Notes under the pieces: model-generated
What the model saw: only the letters and a program-made list of their open reading frames with translations
Database searches by the model: none
Told to the model about the DNA's origin: nothing
Shown here: positions 28,571 through 38,508 of the stretch, in pieces
Position numbering within the stretch: the first letter of the stretch is position 1
Layout: the number at the start of each line of letters is the position of its first letter
NCBI RefSeq assembly: GCF_021535135.1
Contig: NZ_CP091036.1
Coordinates: 434,001 to 498,000 of the forward strand
Origin: Antarcticibacterium sp. 1MA-6-2
GTDB taxonomy: Bacteria > Bacteroidota > Bacteroidia > Flavobacteriales > Flavobacteriaceae
Direction of reading: 5' to 3'
DNA: 64,000 bases
Program-made: the position numbers and the translations under genes

Positions 28571-28985
28571 TTATTCATTAAGCGTAGCTTCAACAGAAAT
28601 ATCAGTATTTAAAAGTTTAGAAATGGGACAATTTTCCTTTGCTTTTTTAACTAACTGGTCAAATTTTTCTTTTTCGATCTCAGGAATTCGGGCTTTTAGG
28701 ACCAAATGTGATCTTTTTATAGTTCCATCCTCAAAGGTAATTTCGCCGTTTGTCTCCAGTTTTTCTGGTTTATAATTTTCCTCTGTAAGAAAAGCCGATA
28801 ATTGCATTGCAAAACAACTAAGCATGGGCTGCCGCTATCAACTCCTCCGGGTTCGTGCCTGTCCCACTTTCAAAACGGGATTTAAACGAGTATTGAGTAT
28901 CTTTTAGAATTCCGCTTTGCGTGCTCAGGGTTCCATTTCCTTCTTTAATAGTTCCATTCCAAATGGCTGTTGCTTTTCTTTTCAT
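28571..28985 (-). CDS. OsmC/Ohr-family peroxiredoxin (frame break)
   Basis: 137 residues when the break near 28818-28821 is healed (coding GCT-TAG-TTG, expected GCT-GGT-TG), restoring the hallmark [21 protein letters not shown] with the first catalytic Cys. The second Cys is in [10 protein letters not shown]. OsmC-type proteins reduce organic hydroperoxides. The start [18 protein letters not shown] is typical. Downstream on the same strand (28399-28550) is a stop-free stretch of about 50 codons without a clear start, which I do not call. Confidence 0.9.
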
Positions 28986-29111
28986 AATGATTAACTAATT
29001 TTAGTTTGCATTAATTTAGGCAAGTTAGATTACAATAAAAAATTTTTAATTTAACCTTAACCCTTCAGCTAAAAGGTAGATAAGAGTAAGAGCCAGGGAA
29101 TTTATTACAAT

Positions 29112-29143
29112 AAAAAAAGGCTGATATTAAAAACATCAGCCTT
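29112..29143 (-). terminator. Terminator of the FKBP gene
   Basis: On the minus strand AAGGCTGAT / ATCAGCCTT stem with a 9-base loop followed by a run of seven T. Confidence 0.85.
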
Positions 29144-29168
29144 CCTCAATTTTCCCGGTTGGGAATAT

Positions 29169-29600
29169 TTATTTTATCTCTACTACTTCAAGATCAAAAA
29201 CAAGATCTTTTCCTGCCAGGGGATGATTACCATCCACAACAATAGTATTCTCTTTTACGTCTCTTACGATAAGATTCATTTCCTGACCTTCCGGACTTTT
29301 GGAAACCAGTCCCATTCCTACTTCCGGCTTAATTTCCTCTGGCAGTTGACTTTTTTCAACTTCCTGAATAAGGTCCTGCCGTGGTTCTCCGTATGCTTCT
29401 TCCTTAGGTATATTTATAGTTTTTTTCTCGTTTACCTGCATATCCAAAAGACCTTTTTCAAATCCCGGGATTAGCTGGCCCTGTCCTAATGTAAATTCTA
29501 TGGGTTCACCTCTTTCTACAGAACTGTCAAATACCTGTCCATCGGTTAATTTTCCTGTGTAATGTACTTTTACGGTGTCATTTGCTTTTACTTGACTCAT
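29169..29600 (-). CDS. FKBP-type peptidyl-prolyl isomerase (SlyD-like)
   Basis: 143 residues without signal peptide. FKBP features VKVHYTGKLTDGQVFDSS and LIPGFEKGLLDMQVNEKK, with the inserted-in-flap chaperone domain (residues about 70-125, EEAYGEPRQDLIQEV...VDGNHPLAGKDLVFDLEVVEI) typical of SlyD. The His-rich C-terminal tail of E. coli SlyD is missing. Cytoplasmic folding catalyst. A good promoter lies upstream at 29658-29687. Confidence 0.92.
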   Translation of the reverse strand: MSQVKANDTVKVHYTGKLTDGQVFDSSVERGEPIEFTLGQGQLIPGFEKGLLDMQVNEKKTINIPKEEAYGEPRQDLIQEVEKSQLPEEIKPEVGMGLVSKSPEGQEMNLIVRDVKENTIVVDGNHPLAGKDLVFDLEVVEIK

Positions 29601-29657
29601 GTTTTTTGCTTTTCAATTATATTAGGCTTAATTTCCAGCCTCTTACGTTTAAGCTTA

Positions 29658-29687
29658 CAAAGGTACAAGTATAAAAGTGCTTACCAA
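29658..29687 (-). promoter_or_regulatory. Promoter of the FKBP gene
   Basis: On the minus strand TTG, 19 bases, then TACCTTTG, matching the Bacteroidota consensus TTG-N17-23-TAnnTTTG. It is 58 bases upstream of the start codon. Confidence 0.7.
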
Positions 29688-29890
29688 ATCAGGAGAAAAT
29701 ATATGTCCGTTCTTCACAAAACATTAACATTAGAACTAGATATAGATTAAAAATGAGGGAGATTTCTGATTAAATGAAGTTTGGCTAAAACGTTTCTTTT
29801 AGGTTTTCTAGCTTTAAGTGAATATATTTATAGAGTTACAAATAAATTGACCTTTTTAATTTTTCTTTAACTATCCTAATTAATGCATTT

Positions 29891-31355
29891 ATGAAAAAAG
29901 ACAATGCTTAAGTATTTCCGGTTCAAGAAGATCCTTTATTAAAAGTACTGCACTTGCTGCAACCGGAGTAATGATCGTTCCCCGCCACGTTCTTGGTGGT
30001 CCCGGTTTTATTGCACCCAGTGACCGTTTAGTTGTTGCGGGAATTGGAGTAGGAGGTAAGGGAGAAAGTGACATAAGAATGTTTGCTGAATCTGGTAAAG
30101 CAGAAATTGGGTTCTTATGTGATGTTGATGACAGGCGTGCAGCAGCATCCAGAGCCCGTTTTCCAAAGGCGAAGTATTATAAAGATTATCGTGAAATGCT
30201 GGACAAAGAAGGGAAGAACTTTGATGCAGTATCAGTTTCCACACCAGACCATAACCACGCGGTACAAACTATGGCTGCAATGGAAAGGGGGAAACATGTG
30301 TATGTTCAAAAACCTTTGACACATGATATCTATGAAGCCAGAGCATTAGCCGAAGGGGCTCGGAAGCATCGGGTAGTAACGCAAATGGGTAATCAGGGAG
30401 CTTCAGGAGACGGGGTAAGAGTTTTACAGGAATGGTTTAACGCAGATCTTATTGGAAAGGTACACACCGTATATTGCTGGACCAACAGGCTAGTATGGCC
30501 ACAGGGAATACCATGGCCGGAAAAGAAAGCTCCAGTACCTGCAGAGCTGGATTGGGATTTGTGGTTAGGTACTGCACCTAACAGAGAATATGTGGAAGGA
30601 CTTGTGCCTTTCAACTGGCGTGGCTGGTGGGATTATGGTACAGGAGCTTTAGGGGATATGGGCTGCCATTTAGTGGAACCTCCTTATGCCGTTTTAGATC
30701 TTACTTATCCTAAAGATGTTCAATGTAGTGTAGGAAGTGTATATGTTGATGAATTTAAACGCGGGTATTTTCCCGAAAGTGCGCCACCATCGAGTCACGT
30801 AATAATGACATTCCCGGGTAATGAAAAAACGGGAAACAAGGACCTCACGATGCATTGGATGGATGGAGGAATCCAGCCTATGCGTCCTGAGGAACTGGGA
30901 CCCAACGAAGTTTTTGGTGATGGTGGTAACGGAGTGCTTTTCATTGGAACCAAAGGTAAAATGATGTGTGGTACGTACGGTGCGAATCCGCGTTTGTTGC
31001 CTACTTCCAGAACTGAAGAAGTTAACGTTCCTCAAAATATTGAACGGGTACCAGGGGGAGCAGAAGGTCACTATGCTCAATGGGTAGAAGGAGCACTTGC
31101 AGGTTATGGAAATAAAAAATTAAGTTCTCCTTTCGACATTGCAGGACCCCTAACAGAAACTTTATTAATTGCAAATCTTGCTATTAGAAGCCAGGATGTA
31201 AGGAAACAGTAAAAAATGAGCGTGGTGACACGGTTTTTCAATATCCGGGAAGAGATATTAAAATGATCTGGGATGCAGAAAATATGAGAGTGACCAACCT
31301 CGATGAAGCTAACCAGTTTGTAAAGAGAAATTATCGAGAAGGCTGGAGTCTTTAA
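29891..31355 (+). CDS. Tat-exported Gfo/Idh/MocA-family oxidoreductase (frame breaks)
   Basis: Corrected length 487 residues. After MKKDNA the frame is interrupted by two bases at 29909-29910 (GCT-TA-AGT) and resumes with the twin-arginine signal SRRSFIKSTALAATG, then the NAD-binding fold LVVAGIGVGGKGESD, CDVDDRRAA, and VQKPLTHDIYEARALA with the EKP-type motif. The C-terminal half has the family NWRGWWDYGTGALGDMGCH block with the catalytic region. A missing A near 31209 splits the last 50 residues (TVKNERGDTVFQYPGRD). Likely acts on a sugar or sugar acid in the periplasm; substrate unknown. Confidence 0.88.
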
Positions 31356-31364
31356 ATATGAGAT

Positions 31365-31838
31365 ATGATCGATCGAAGAAACCTGCCTGGAAAACGTGTG
31401 CCCCAAACAATTCAATTTTGTTTTGTTTCCATGGGTATCCTTTTCATGGCAGGTTTTTGCGGTTGTAATTTTGGTAATAAAGAGGAAGATAATAAGGTAT
31501 GGGATACCCTGGTGGTTACTGCAACTGCTTATAATTCTTTAAGTTATCAAACAGGCCCCGGTGACCCCAATGTAACTGCGTGGGGAGATACTCTGGAGCC
31601 GGGAATGAAAGTTATTGCAGTCTCCAGAGATCTAATTAAAAAAGGGCTCGATTATAATACTCCCGTAAAAATCGAAGGCTTTCCGGGGATTTATGTTGTA
31701 AAAGATAAAATGCACCACCGCTGGAATAATAAAATAGATATTTATATGGGAAAGAATGTCAAAAACGCCAAAAAGTGGGGCAGAAAAAAAGTAGAAATCC
31801 TTTATCTTTCACCGCAGGAGCCCGAGGTGAAAGAATAG
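31365..31838 (+). CDS. 3D-domain (MltA/YuiC-like) lipoprotein
   Basis: 157 residues. Lipoprotein signal with Cys at GFCGC, followed by a 3D domain: VVTATAYNSLSYQTG, AWGDTLEPGMKVIAVS and the Asp-rich end KIDIYMGKNVKNAKKWGRK. In MltA-type and stationary-phase-survival transglycosylases this double-psi barrel carries the catalytic Asp (here DIYMG). A role in peptidoglycan cleavage or remodelling is inferred. It begins 9 bases after the oxidoreductase. Confidence 0.85.
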   Translation: MIDRRNLPGKRVPQTIQFCFVSMGILFMAGFCGCNFGNKEEDNKVWDTLVVTATAYNSLSYQTGPGDPNVTAWGDTLEPGMKVIAVSRDLIKKGLDYNTPVKIEGFPGIYVVKDKMHHRWNNKIDIYMGKNVKNAKKWGRKKVEILYLSPQEPEVKE

Positions 31839-32163
31839 AATCTTTCCATATAATAAATAATATGCATCGCAGGCTTATTTAAAACCTAATTAAAATTTCC
31901 CAAACATATAGGTTTATTTTCTTCTGAAGAACAATTGGACATCTACTCCAGGTTTTTATAAATCAATTTTGATATAGAGGATTTTCTTAATTGAAAAGTT
32001 TTCCTGTCAAACTAAATTCTTGTTAAAGAGGGAGCTTATTTTCAGAAAAAATTGTTTTTTACCTGCTGAAAATGAAGCCTTGCAGATGCAGCCCTTTTAA
32101 TTTCTTCTAAGAAGAATTTTTATAAGAGGATTAAATTTTTAAAAATCATATCGTAATATATTC
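31839..32163. other. Intergenic region without recognised gene
   Basis: 325 bases of AT-rich DNA between the 3D-domain and PAP2 genes. I see no convincing open frame, hairpin terminator or promoter box. Confidence 0.5.
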
Positions 32164-32916
32164 ATGAGAAAACAGATTATAAAGGTATTGATTGGTGTAA
32201 AGAACCTGTTAAGAGATAAATTTGACCAATACAATTTAAACCTTCCCTTTCTCATAACAATATTCGTAGCACTTCTAATAGTTGTAGGAGGAGTCAATCT
32301 TTTTGTTGATCTTACAGCCACACTACATACCGAAGCTTTATCAAAGTATGATTCTAAAATAACACAATACATAATTTCCTTTCGCACACCCACCCTGAAC
32401 AAAATCTTTCAGTTTATAACCAATGTGGGAGACCTGTACGGGTATCTTGTTATTGCCGCTTTAAGCACAGTTTTATTTTATTGGAAATTTAGAAACTGGA
32501 GATTCGTTCTGGAAATGATTTTTGTTTTAGTAGTTTCCGGATTGTCTAATGTGGCCTTGAAACAGGTAATTAACCGTGCCCGTCCAGATGCTGAACATTT
32601 GGTCTCGGTTGCTACTCTTAGTTATCCCAGTGGTCATGCGATGAGCGCAATGGCCTTTTATGGTTTTCTTATATTTTTATTTTATAATTTTAAATTGAAC
32701 AGGTGGTTAAAAACACTTGTTATTACTACTTTAGTCCTGCTGATCCTGGCAATAGGAATAAGCAGAATTTACCTGGGAGTTCATTATCCTTCAGACATTG
32801 CGGGGGGATATATTGCTGGTTTTATCTGGGTAATATTTTGCGTTGTTCTCTTTCACGTAATTGACCTTTTACGAAAAAGAAGGAAAAGAAAAAAGGAAAT
32901 TGAACAGGTAGAATAA
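32164..32916 (+). CDS. PAP2-family membrane phosphatase
   Basis: 250 residues, about six membrane helices. All three phosphatase motifs are present: KQVINRARP (KxxxxxxRP), YPSGHAM (PSGH) and SRIYLGVHYPSDIAGG (SRxxxxxHxxxD). Probably dephosphorylates undecaprenyl pyrophosphate or phosphatidylglycerophosphate-type lipids. Intact frame. Confidence 0.93.
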   Translation: MRKQIIKVLIGVKNLLRDKFDQYNLNLPFLITIFVALLIVVGGVNLFVDLTATLHTEALSKYDSKITQYIISFRTPTLNKIFQFITNVGDLYGYLVIAALSTVLFYWKFRNWRFVLEMIFVLVVSGLSNVALKQVINRARPDAEHLVSVATLSYPSGHAMSAMAFYGFLIFLFYNFKLNRWLKTLVITTLVLLILAIGISRIYLGVHYPSDIAGGYIAGFIWVIFCVVLFHVIDLLRKRRKRKKEIEQVE

Positions 32917-32951
32917 AACTCTCTTCCCGGCACTATGTGATCGGTGAAAAA

Positions 32952-33587
32952 ACTATGACAGCAAAAACACTTACTTCTTCCACACCATTTATTATCATTG
33001 AATTTTGCTTCTTCTATGTTTTTGTGCCATTTATTGCAAATGAATACTTGGACGGCTGGCTTAAGATTATTCCTTTACTTCTAATAGCTCTTACCTTTCT
33101 CGTTTTTTTGCTTAGGGACCCGGATTTTAATAATAAAGAATTATTCCAGCTTAACAAGCGGCATCTAAAGAGGAGTGTTGCCAGAGTAATAGTAATAACA
33201 ATTTTACTGGTATGGTTTACGTGGTGGATCTTTCCTCACTTATTTCTTGGTTATCCTTTTGAGGATTTTACAGGATACCTCCTAACATTCTTCTTATATC
33301 CTTTTGCTTCAGTCTTGCCACAGGAACTGGTATACCGGGTGTATTTTTTCCACAGGTATAAAGAGATTGTTCCTGAAAAATATTTATTAATGTTGAGTAA
33401 TGCTATCATTTTTGGCCTTACCCACTGGATCTATGGCAACTGGGTTGCCCCAATTGCCACCTTTCTCGTAAGCTGGATCTTTATCTTTACTTACCTCAAA
33501 AGCAGAAGTTTAATAAATGTAAGCCTGGAGCATTATTTTTATGGAATGGTTATGTTCACCATTGGTTTTGGCTACTATTTTCAATAA
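32952..33587 (+). CDS. CPBP-family intramembrane metalloprotease
   Basis: Start chosen at MTAKTLTSS (ATG 32952-32954 region); an upstream in-frame start at 32937 adds five residues. Six or more membrane helices. The CPBP motif 1 reads PQELVYRVYFFHRY, having Q-E in place of the usual E-E but keeping the R, and motif 2 is IIFGLTHWIYGNW with His. Missing first Glu could lower activity, yet the second Glu, usual catalytic base, is present. Follows the PAP2 gene, likely same unit. Confidence 0.8.
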   Translation, partial: TMTAKTLTSSTPFIIIEFCFFYVFVPFIANEYLDGWLKIIPLLLIALTFLVFLLRDPDFNNKELFQLNKRHLKRSVARVIVITILLVWFTWWIFPHLFLGYPFEDFTGYLLTFFLYPFASVLPQELVYRVYFFHRYKEIVPEKYLLMLSNAIIFGLTHWIYGNWVAPIATFLVSWIFIFTYLKSRSLINVSLEHYFYGMVMFTIGFGYYFQ

Positions 33588-33588
33588 T

Positions 33589-33717
33589 TTAAAGCCCAAG
33601 CCCCCCAAGTAAGTACCACAGTATTATAAATACTACAATAATTCCTATACAGCCGCAGCCGCCGCCTAATTTTTTTGCACCCCAACCTGCGAGGAGAGCT
33701 CTTAATATTTTTTTCAT
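33589..33717 (-). CDS. 42-residue Gly/Cys-rich membrane protein
   Basis: Reads MKKILRALLAGWGAKKLGGG, then CGCIGIIVVFIILWYLLGGL and a short end. A basic amphipathic start, a GGGCGC turn and one membrane helix. It is short enough to be missed by length filters, but its composition and the GWGAKKLGGGCGC core resemble small conserved flavobacterial proteins I know of. Function unknown. Convergent with the CPBP gene, ending right at its stop. Confidence 0.7.
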   Translation of the reverse strand: MKKILRALLAGWGAKKLGGGCGCIGIIVVFIILWYLLGGLGL

Positions 33718-33955
33718 TTTTAGTTGGTTTAGGGAATAAAATTAAATAAACCGTACTTGTGCCAAAAGGCTTTGTGAAAACTTTAATTTGGATCAATAAA
33801 CTTTTGCCAAAACAACGGTTTATGTATGATTAAATATATCGAAACGACGTTAATTAGCTGGAGAAATTAACCTATACCACAGCTCCCTTCCTAAAGATTC
33901 ACAGGAAAATCGTAAATTGGGAATAGTGAAACAGGATAAATTAAATTTTATAACA

Positions 33956-34108
33956 ATGCAAATACGAGACGAAGACGATAATACATCTGAAGATTATATC
34001 CTTCAGAATAACAAAAAAACCAGATTTGGAGCTACTTTTATAATTATAGTTTTAATCATACTTATTGCTGCTGTTGCAATGACAGGGGTTTACTTTGATT
34101 ACTGGTAG
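33956..34108 (+). CDS. Small single-helix membrane protein
   Basis: 50 residues from MQIRDEDDNTSEDYILQ: an acidic cytoplasmic head, K-K-T-R-F, then one helix FIIIVLIILIAAVAMTGVYF. An upstream in-frame start (33917) is possible but less likely. No family recognised. Confidence 0.55.
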   Translation: MQIRDEDDNTSEDYILQNNKKTRFGATFIIIVLIILIAAVAMTGVYFDYW

Positions 34109-34111
34109 ACC

Positions 34112-34760
34112 TTAAGAAATTTTTATTTCGTTCAATAGTAAAAATGCTGCATTTACATATTCTTTTTCCAGGAACAGGGCGAAATAGTTAGAAGTTGAGA
34201 TCATCTCAAATACCGGGATACCTTCATAGGCCAGAAGTTTAAAAATATAAAAATATAATCCAACCGTTTTAGAGCTGTTCTTGGGAAGAGCAATGGTAAT
34301 ACTGGAAAGTTCGTTTTTTATGGAAACCAGTACCTCATGTTTAAAACAATCTGGAACTATATCTTTTAATTCCGCCGAAACTAAAATGTTACTTTCCTGA
34401 TAATTGCTGGAATAATTAAGGTAAACATCCGGATTATCTTTTACAAGCTCTAAGAGACGAGCCTGGCTGGCCAAAATGCTTTTTGAATTGCGATAGGTAT
34501 ATTCAGTTATTCCTGAACGTACTACAATATCTCCCATTTCCCTGAAATTGGTGTTCTTCAATAAATTTTTCTTGGGAGCATAACGACGTAACGCCATGAT
34601 AATAGATCCTTGTTGAACTAGCTTTACGAAGTTCCTTTTCAACCTCAGGTTGGAGGTGTGCTGCGAGTGCGCTAAAATTAATAAGATCTTTCGCCAAAGC
34701 ATCATCAAGAAAAGGTTGATGACGCAACATATTGTGTACAACGGAAGTAATCGTATTCAT
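34112..34760 (-). CDS. ACT-domain-like partner of aspartate kinase (frame break)
   Basis: 215 residues once A at 34619 (minus-strand GCT-A-GTT) is removed: MNTITSVVHNMLRHQPFLDD, helical N-terminus, then MALRRYAPKKNLLKNTNFREMGDIVVRSGITEYTY and a C-terminal ACT-like part (SSITIALPKNSSKTVGLYFYIFKLLAYEGIPVFEMISTSNYFALFLE). A protein of this kind lies divergent to lysC in many flavobacteria; it probably binds an amino acid and acts on lysC expression or activity, which is inference. Confidence 0.75.
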
Positions 34761-34772
34761 TGTTAACTATTA

Positions 34773-34791
34773 TACATTTTGTACAAATGTA
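34773..34791. promoter_or_regulatory. Palindrome and minus-strand promoter box in the lysC divergent region
   Basis: TACATTT-TGTAC-AAATGTA, two 7-base arms around a 5-base centre. On the minus strand the right arm gives TACATTTG, a -7 box placed 24 bases before the ACT-type gene. A palindrome lying on the promoter is a plausible operator for self-regulation. Confidence 0.5.
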
Positions 34792-34860
34792 TATAAAATT
34801 TGATTTCTTTTTTTTCTGAAAGTATTCTTTATGTAATTATGCCTTTTTAATTTTTGACTG

Positions 34861-36193
34861 ATGAAAGTATTGAAATTTGGAGGTACATCTGTAGGTTCTG
34901 CGGAAAGTATTCAAAATGTTAGAACAATTGTTTCCCGCATTGAGGGACCAAAATTAATAGTTCTATCGGCAATGTCCGGTGTAACAAATATCCTGGTGAG
35001 GATCAATGAAAACCTGAAAGTAGGGGAAATAACTGAAGCAGAAGAATTGATTTCTGAGCTTAGGAAGAAGCATTTAGATCTTGTAGACAGCTTAATACCT
35101 ACAGATAATGCTACAGTAATAAATCACGTGAATTCGCTTTTTCAAAAGTTTTTAGAAATCCTACAGGAAGAGAATTCCGAAAATGCTGAAGCAAGGATTG
35201 TGACATTTGGAGAAAGTGTTCTAACCTATATTGTTTCAGCCTATTTTTCCTCAAAAGGAATGGATAATCTACTTCTAGAAGCGAAGAAATTTATGCACGT
35301 TCCTAATCTGGAAAATCCCGATACAGAAAAAGTGGGAGGATTACTAGGGCATTATTTAAAAGATAAAATAGAAAGTGATATTTACATCACCCAGGGATTC
35401 GTACGCACCGATAAGTTTAACAGGATAAATACTCTCAAAAGAGGAGGGAGTGATTATACTGCCACAATACTTGGTGCAGCAATTAGAGCTGAAGAAATCC
35501 AAATATGGACAGATATTGATGGATTTCACAACAATGACCCGCGGTATGTGGAAGACACTCATTCCCTTTCACATCTTTCTTTTGAAGAGGCTGCAGAACT
35601 TGCTTATTTTGGCGCTAAAATTTTACATCCTCAAACTGTTTCTCCAGTTATTGATAAAAATATCCCGATTTACCTTAAAAATACCTTTACTCCTGACTTA
35701 CCAGGTACAAAAATTTCTAACGAATTATCACATACTAGGTTTAAAAGCGATTTCAGCGAAAGATGACATAACGGCGATAAAAATTAAATCCAATCGTATG
35801 TTAATGGCCCATGGCTTCCTGAAGAAAATTTTTGAAGTATTTGACGCTCACGAGACTGCAATAGACATGATCACTACCTCTGAGATTGCAATTTCTCTAA
35901 CTATTGATGACACCAAAAATCTTGATGCCATTCTAAAGAATTTAAAAGCTTACGGAGAAATAACTGTAGAGACAGAACATACTATTATTTGTGTAGTAGG
36001 TGAGGGGTTAATAGAAGATAAAAATACTGCAAAGCTGTTTGAAGTGCTGCAGGAAATTCCCGTAAGGATGATCTCTTATGGAGGAAGTATCAATAACGTT
36101 TCCCTATTAGTAGCGACCGAAAATAAAGTAGCAACCTTAAGAGCTTTACATTCTAAACTTTTTACTCGTGAAAACCACTCCGCGATTGCATAA
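34861..36193 (+). CDS. lysC: Aspartate kinase (frame break)
   Basis: 443 residues when A at 35737 (ACT-A-GGT) is removed, restoring the link between the kinase domain and the ACT domains (SHTGLKAISAKDDITAIKIKSNRM). Kinase motifs: MKVLKFGGTSVGS, VLSAMSGVTN, TFGESVLTYI, LKRGGSDYTATILGAAI and WTDIDGFHNNDPR. Two ACT domains at the C-terminus would bind lysine or threonine. First step of the aspartate pathway. Stand-alone kinase without fused homoserine dehydrogenase. Followed by a terminator. Confidence 0.93.
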
Positions 36194-36225
36194 TTAAGGG
36201 TTAACTGTTTTGTTTGTTTGTTTTG

Positions 36226-36260
36226 AACCACCTTCTGCCTTCCATGGGAGGTGGTTTTTT
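36226..36260. terminator. Terminator between lysC and the glycosyltransferase gene
   Basis: AACCACCT / AGGTGGTT 8-bp stem with a 15-base loop and a T6 run to the right; placed between convergent genes. Confidence 0.8.
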
Positions 36261-36261
36261 A

Positions 36262-37515
36262 TTATACCTCCCTGGACGTTTTTTCCTTTTGATTTTTGAG
36301 TTCAATATATTTGGATAGAAAGTAAGTGCTTCGGGAATAGTGATGTTTGAGCAATAAACCAGTAAAATTCTGGAGACGGTGGTGTTCTAAATTTTTTTCC
36401 AGATTTTCTAAGACTTCAAAAAATGTTTCCTGAAATACGGATCTATTAAACCTGGAATTTATAATTCTGTAGCCGTTTTTTACTGCAACAGTCCAGTCTT
36501 TTTGTGAACGATATAAATTGACTGCAGCTTCTGCAAAATCCTGGGCTGTGGTTGCTATACTGCCATTCCAGGGAAGGTTGGCATTAATACCTTCGGCACC
36601 TACAGGAGTTGTAACAGTTGGTGTTCCATTTTGCATGGCTTCAATAAGTTTCCCTTTAAGTCCGGCTCCAAATCGCAGGGCAGCAAGACTCACCCGGGCA
36701 GATCTCACAGCTTCGGCAGCATCTTCTATTCGGCCCTTAATCAAGAAATTATTTTTGGGATCGTTAAGAGAATTAATTTTTGCTGTTGGGTAGGCTCCAA
36801 AAATCAACAATTTTGCATCGGGTATTTCCATATGGATAAGCGGCCAAATATCATTTTTTAAAAATTGAACAGCATCTACATTGGGAGCGTGTTTAAAATT
36901 TCCTATGCTTATGAAATTTTTTCGGCTATCGAAATCCGGGGATTCTTTTTCCTGTTCTGAAGTTATTGGATCCAGTAGAAAGGGCAGGTAAAATAAAAGA
37001 TTTTCAGGAATGAAAAATTCGTTTTTCAGCATTTCCATCTCCTTTTCTGAAATTATTAAGCTGAGGTCACATCTGTAAATACTGGAAATTTCCCGTTTTG
37101 CAAGATCAGAATTCTTTAAAAATGATCTTTCCAGTGCAGGTTCTTTATATTTTTTTTCTCTGTAATTCCTGAGAAAATGGAGATCTTCAGTATCTAATAC
37201 GGTAATGGCTTGAGGGCAATGAGCGGTGACTCTCCAGCCAAATTGTTCTTCCATCATAAACCTGTCGTAAATGACGATCGATGGATCCAGCTCTTTTATA
37301 AATGAATCAAAACTTGGGTTGTTTAATTCTATTTGTTTTGTCTGGATCCCCAGTTTCTCCAGGTTTTCACAAAATGGTGTGACGATAGCTGTTGTGGCAA
37401 AAGTAAGGGAATAGTCAGGGGTTGGAAATAACCTAAGCAACTGCATCATTCGTGTCCCGGCAGCCGAGGAAGATGGTTCCGGCCAAACGTAACCAATAAT
37501 TAATACCTGCTTCAT
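36262..37515 (-). CDS. Group 1 (GT4-like) glycosyltransferase
   Basis: 417 residues. N-terminal VLIIGYVWPEPSSSAAGTRM, the C-terminal Rossmann half with FISIGNFKHAPNVDAVQFL, LLIFGAYPT, LIKGRIEDAAEAVRSARVSLAALRFGAGLKGKLIEAMQNGTPTVTTPVGAEGI, where GLKGKLIEAM and the E-(x7)-E-like region bind the nucleotide sugar. Acceptor unknown; likely surface polysaccharide or lipid. Intact frame, no other polysaccharide genes adjacent. Confidence 0.88.
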   Translation of the reverse strand: MKQVLIIGYVWPEPSSSAAGTRMMQLLRLFPTPDYSLTFATTAIVTPFCENLEKLGIQTKQIELNNPSFDSFIKELDPSIVIYDRFMMEEQFGWRVTAHCPQAITVLDTEDLHFLRNYREKKYKEPALERSFLKNSDLAKREISSIYRCDLSLIISEKEMEMLKNEFFIPENLLFYLPFLLDPITSEQEKESPDFDSRKNFISIGNFKHAPNVDAVQFLKNDIWPLIHMEIPDAKLLIFGAYPTAKINSLNDPKNNFLIKGRIEDAAEAVRSARVSLAALRFGAGLKGKLIEAMQNGTPTVTTPVGAEGINANLPWNGSIATTAQDFAEAAVNLYRSQKDWTVAVKNGYRIINSRFNRSVFQETFFEVLENLEKNLEHHRLQNFTGLLLKHHYSRSTYFLSKYIELKNQKEKTSREV

Positions 37516-37574
37516 AATTAATTCAAAAGTAAAGGAAATAAACAGATATTAATTACATCCGGGGATGCTCGAGA

Positions 37575-38205
37575 TTAAACTTTGTATTTCTCGTGCCTCT
37601 CCAATAGAACTTTATAATTCATTTCTTTCCTGTTCTTAAGAACCGTTTTTCCAAACCAGGTATGATATTTTTGATTTTTAAGAAAATCAACATTTAGGGC
37701 ATACCACTCTTCATCGGTATAAAATCTATTGAAAAAATTCTCCCATTCCACACGTAACCTTTCATTTTTAAAAAGATAACTCTCTATTCCCAGGTGGTAA
37801 AGATCTGCATCACAAATTATTTTTTCAGCCTTTGTTTTTGGGTTTTGTGGCATTTTAGTAGCCATGATGCAATTTACTACCACTTTTATTTTTTCTTCAG
37901 GATACTTTACTTTTTTAAGATACTCCCGGGCATATATTGCACTTTGCTCCTCATGGTCAATATAAGTCTCTGCCATCCCGGTATCGTGAAACAAAGCAGC
38001 AATTAATACAGGATCGAGTTCCGCCCCATATACTTCTTCATATTGAGCAATGGTTTTTGTGTAATTGTAGACATCTTTTGTGTGCTCAACACTGTGAAAT
38101 GGCAATTCTTTACACCTAGCTATTTTCCAGGAAATCTATACAATAACTGTAGGTCTCTGAGAGCAATCCCGACCTGCTCAAGCCTTTGAAAAAATTAAAC
38201 GCCAT
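37575..38205 (-). CDS. HD-domain phosphohydrolase-like protein (frame break)
   Basis: Start at 38205 gives MAFNFFKGLSRSGLLSETYS; after A at 38117 (AGCT-A-GGT) the frame continues KELPFHSVEHTKDVYNYTKTI, ALFHDTGMAETYIDHEEQSA and KIICDADLYHLG. Corrected length 209 residues. H...HD...D metal ligands are present, so a phosphodiesterase or phosphohydrolase role is likely; substrate unknown. Confidence 0.75.
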
Positions 38206-38508
38206 GGTTTAGGACATTAAAAATAATATTGTAAAAAGCCTGGTGAACAGGAATAAAATTTAGGTTAAAGGTTTTGGAAAAGGTATTGTAAAATACCTTG
38301 AACTCCGGTTTTAAATTTACAAGTTTTAGATGGATACATCAATTTATTATCTACTTTAACCTTTTATTATATCATCTGTACCTAATCGGTTTTGTTTCAG
38401 ATTTTTACAAGCATCAAATAATTTATTTCCTCTTTATAAATTATAATTAATTCATAAACCATCTTTAGTTACATTTTACATTTCTTATTTTGGAGAAAAC
38501 CATTTTTT
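38206..38508. other. Intergenic region
   Basis: 303 AT-rich bases. Only notable item is a short hairpin AAGGTATT-GTAA-AATACCTT near 38279-38298. No frame with coding character. Confidence 0.5.

Noticed and set aside
28345..28612. Plus-strand frames opposite the OsmC downstream region
   Set aside because: Composition is shadow-like; the minus strand shows a 50-codon coding-like stretch without start. Neither is convincing enough to call.
29562..29750. Plus-strand 62-codon frame
   Set aside because: It covers the FKBP promoter and start on the other strand and lacks any domain.
30008..31080. Minus-strand frames inside the Gfo/Idh gene
   Set aside because: Antisense shadows of a well-supported gene with clear motifs.
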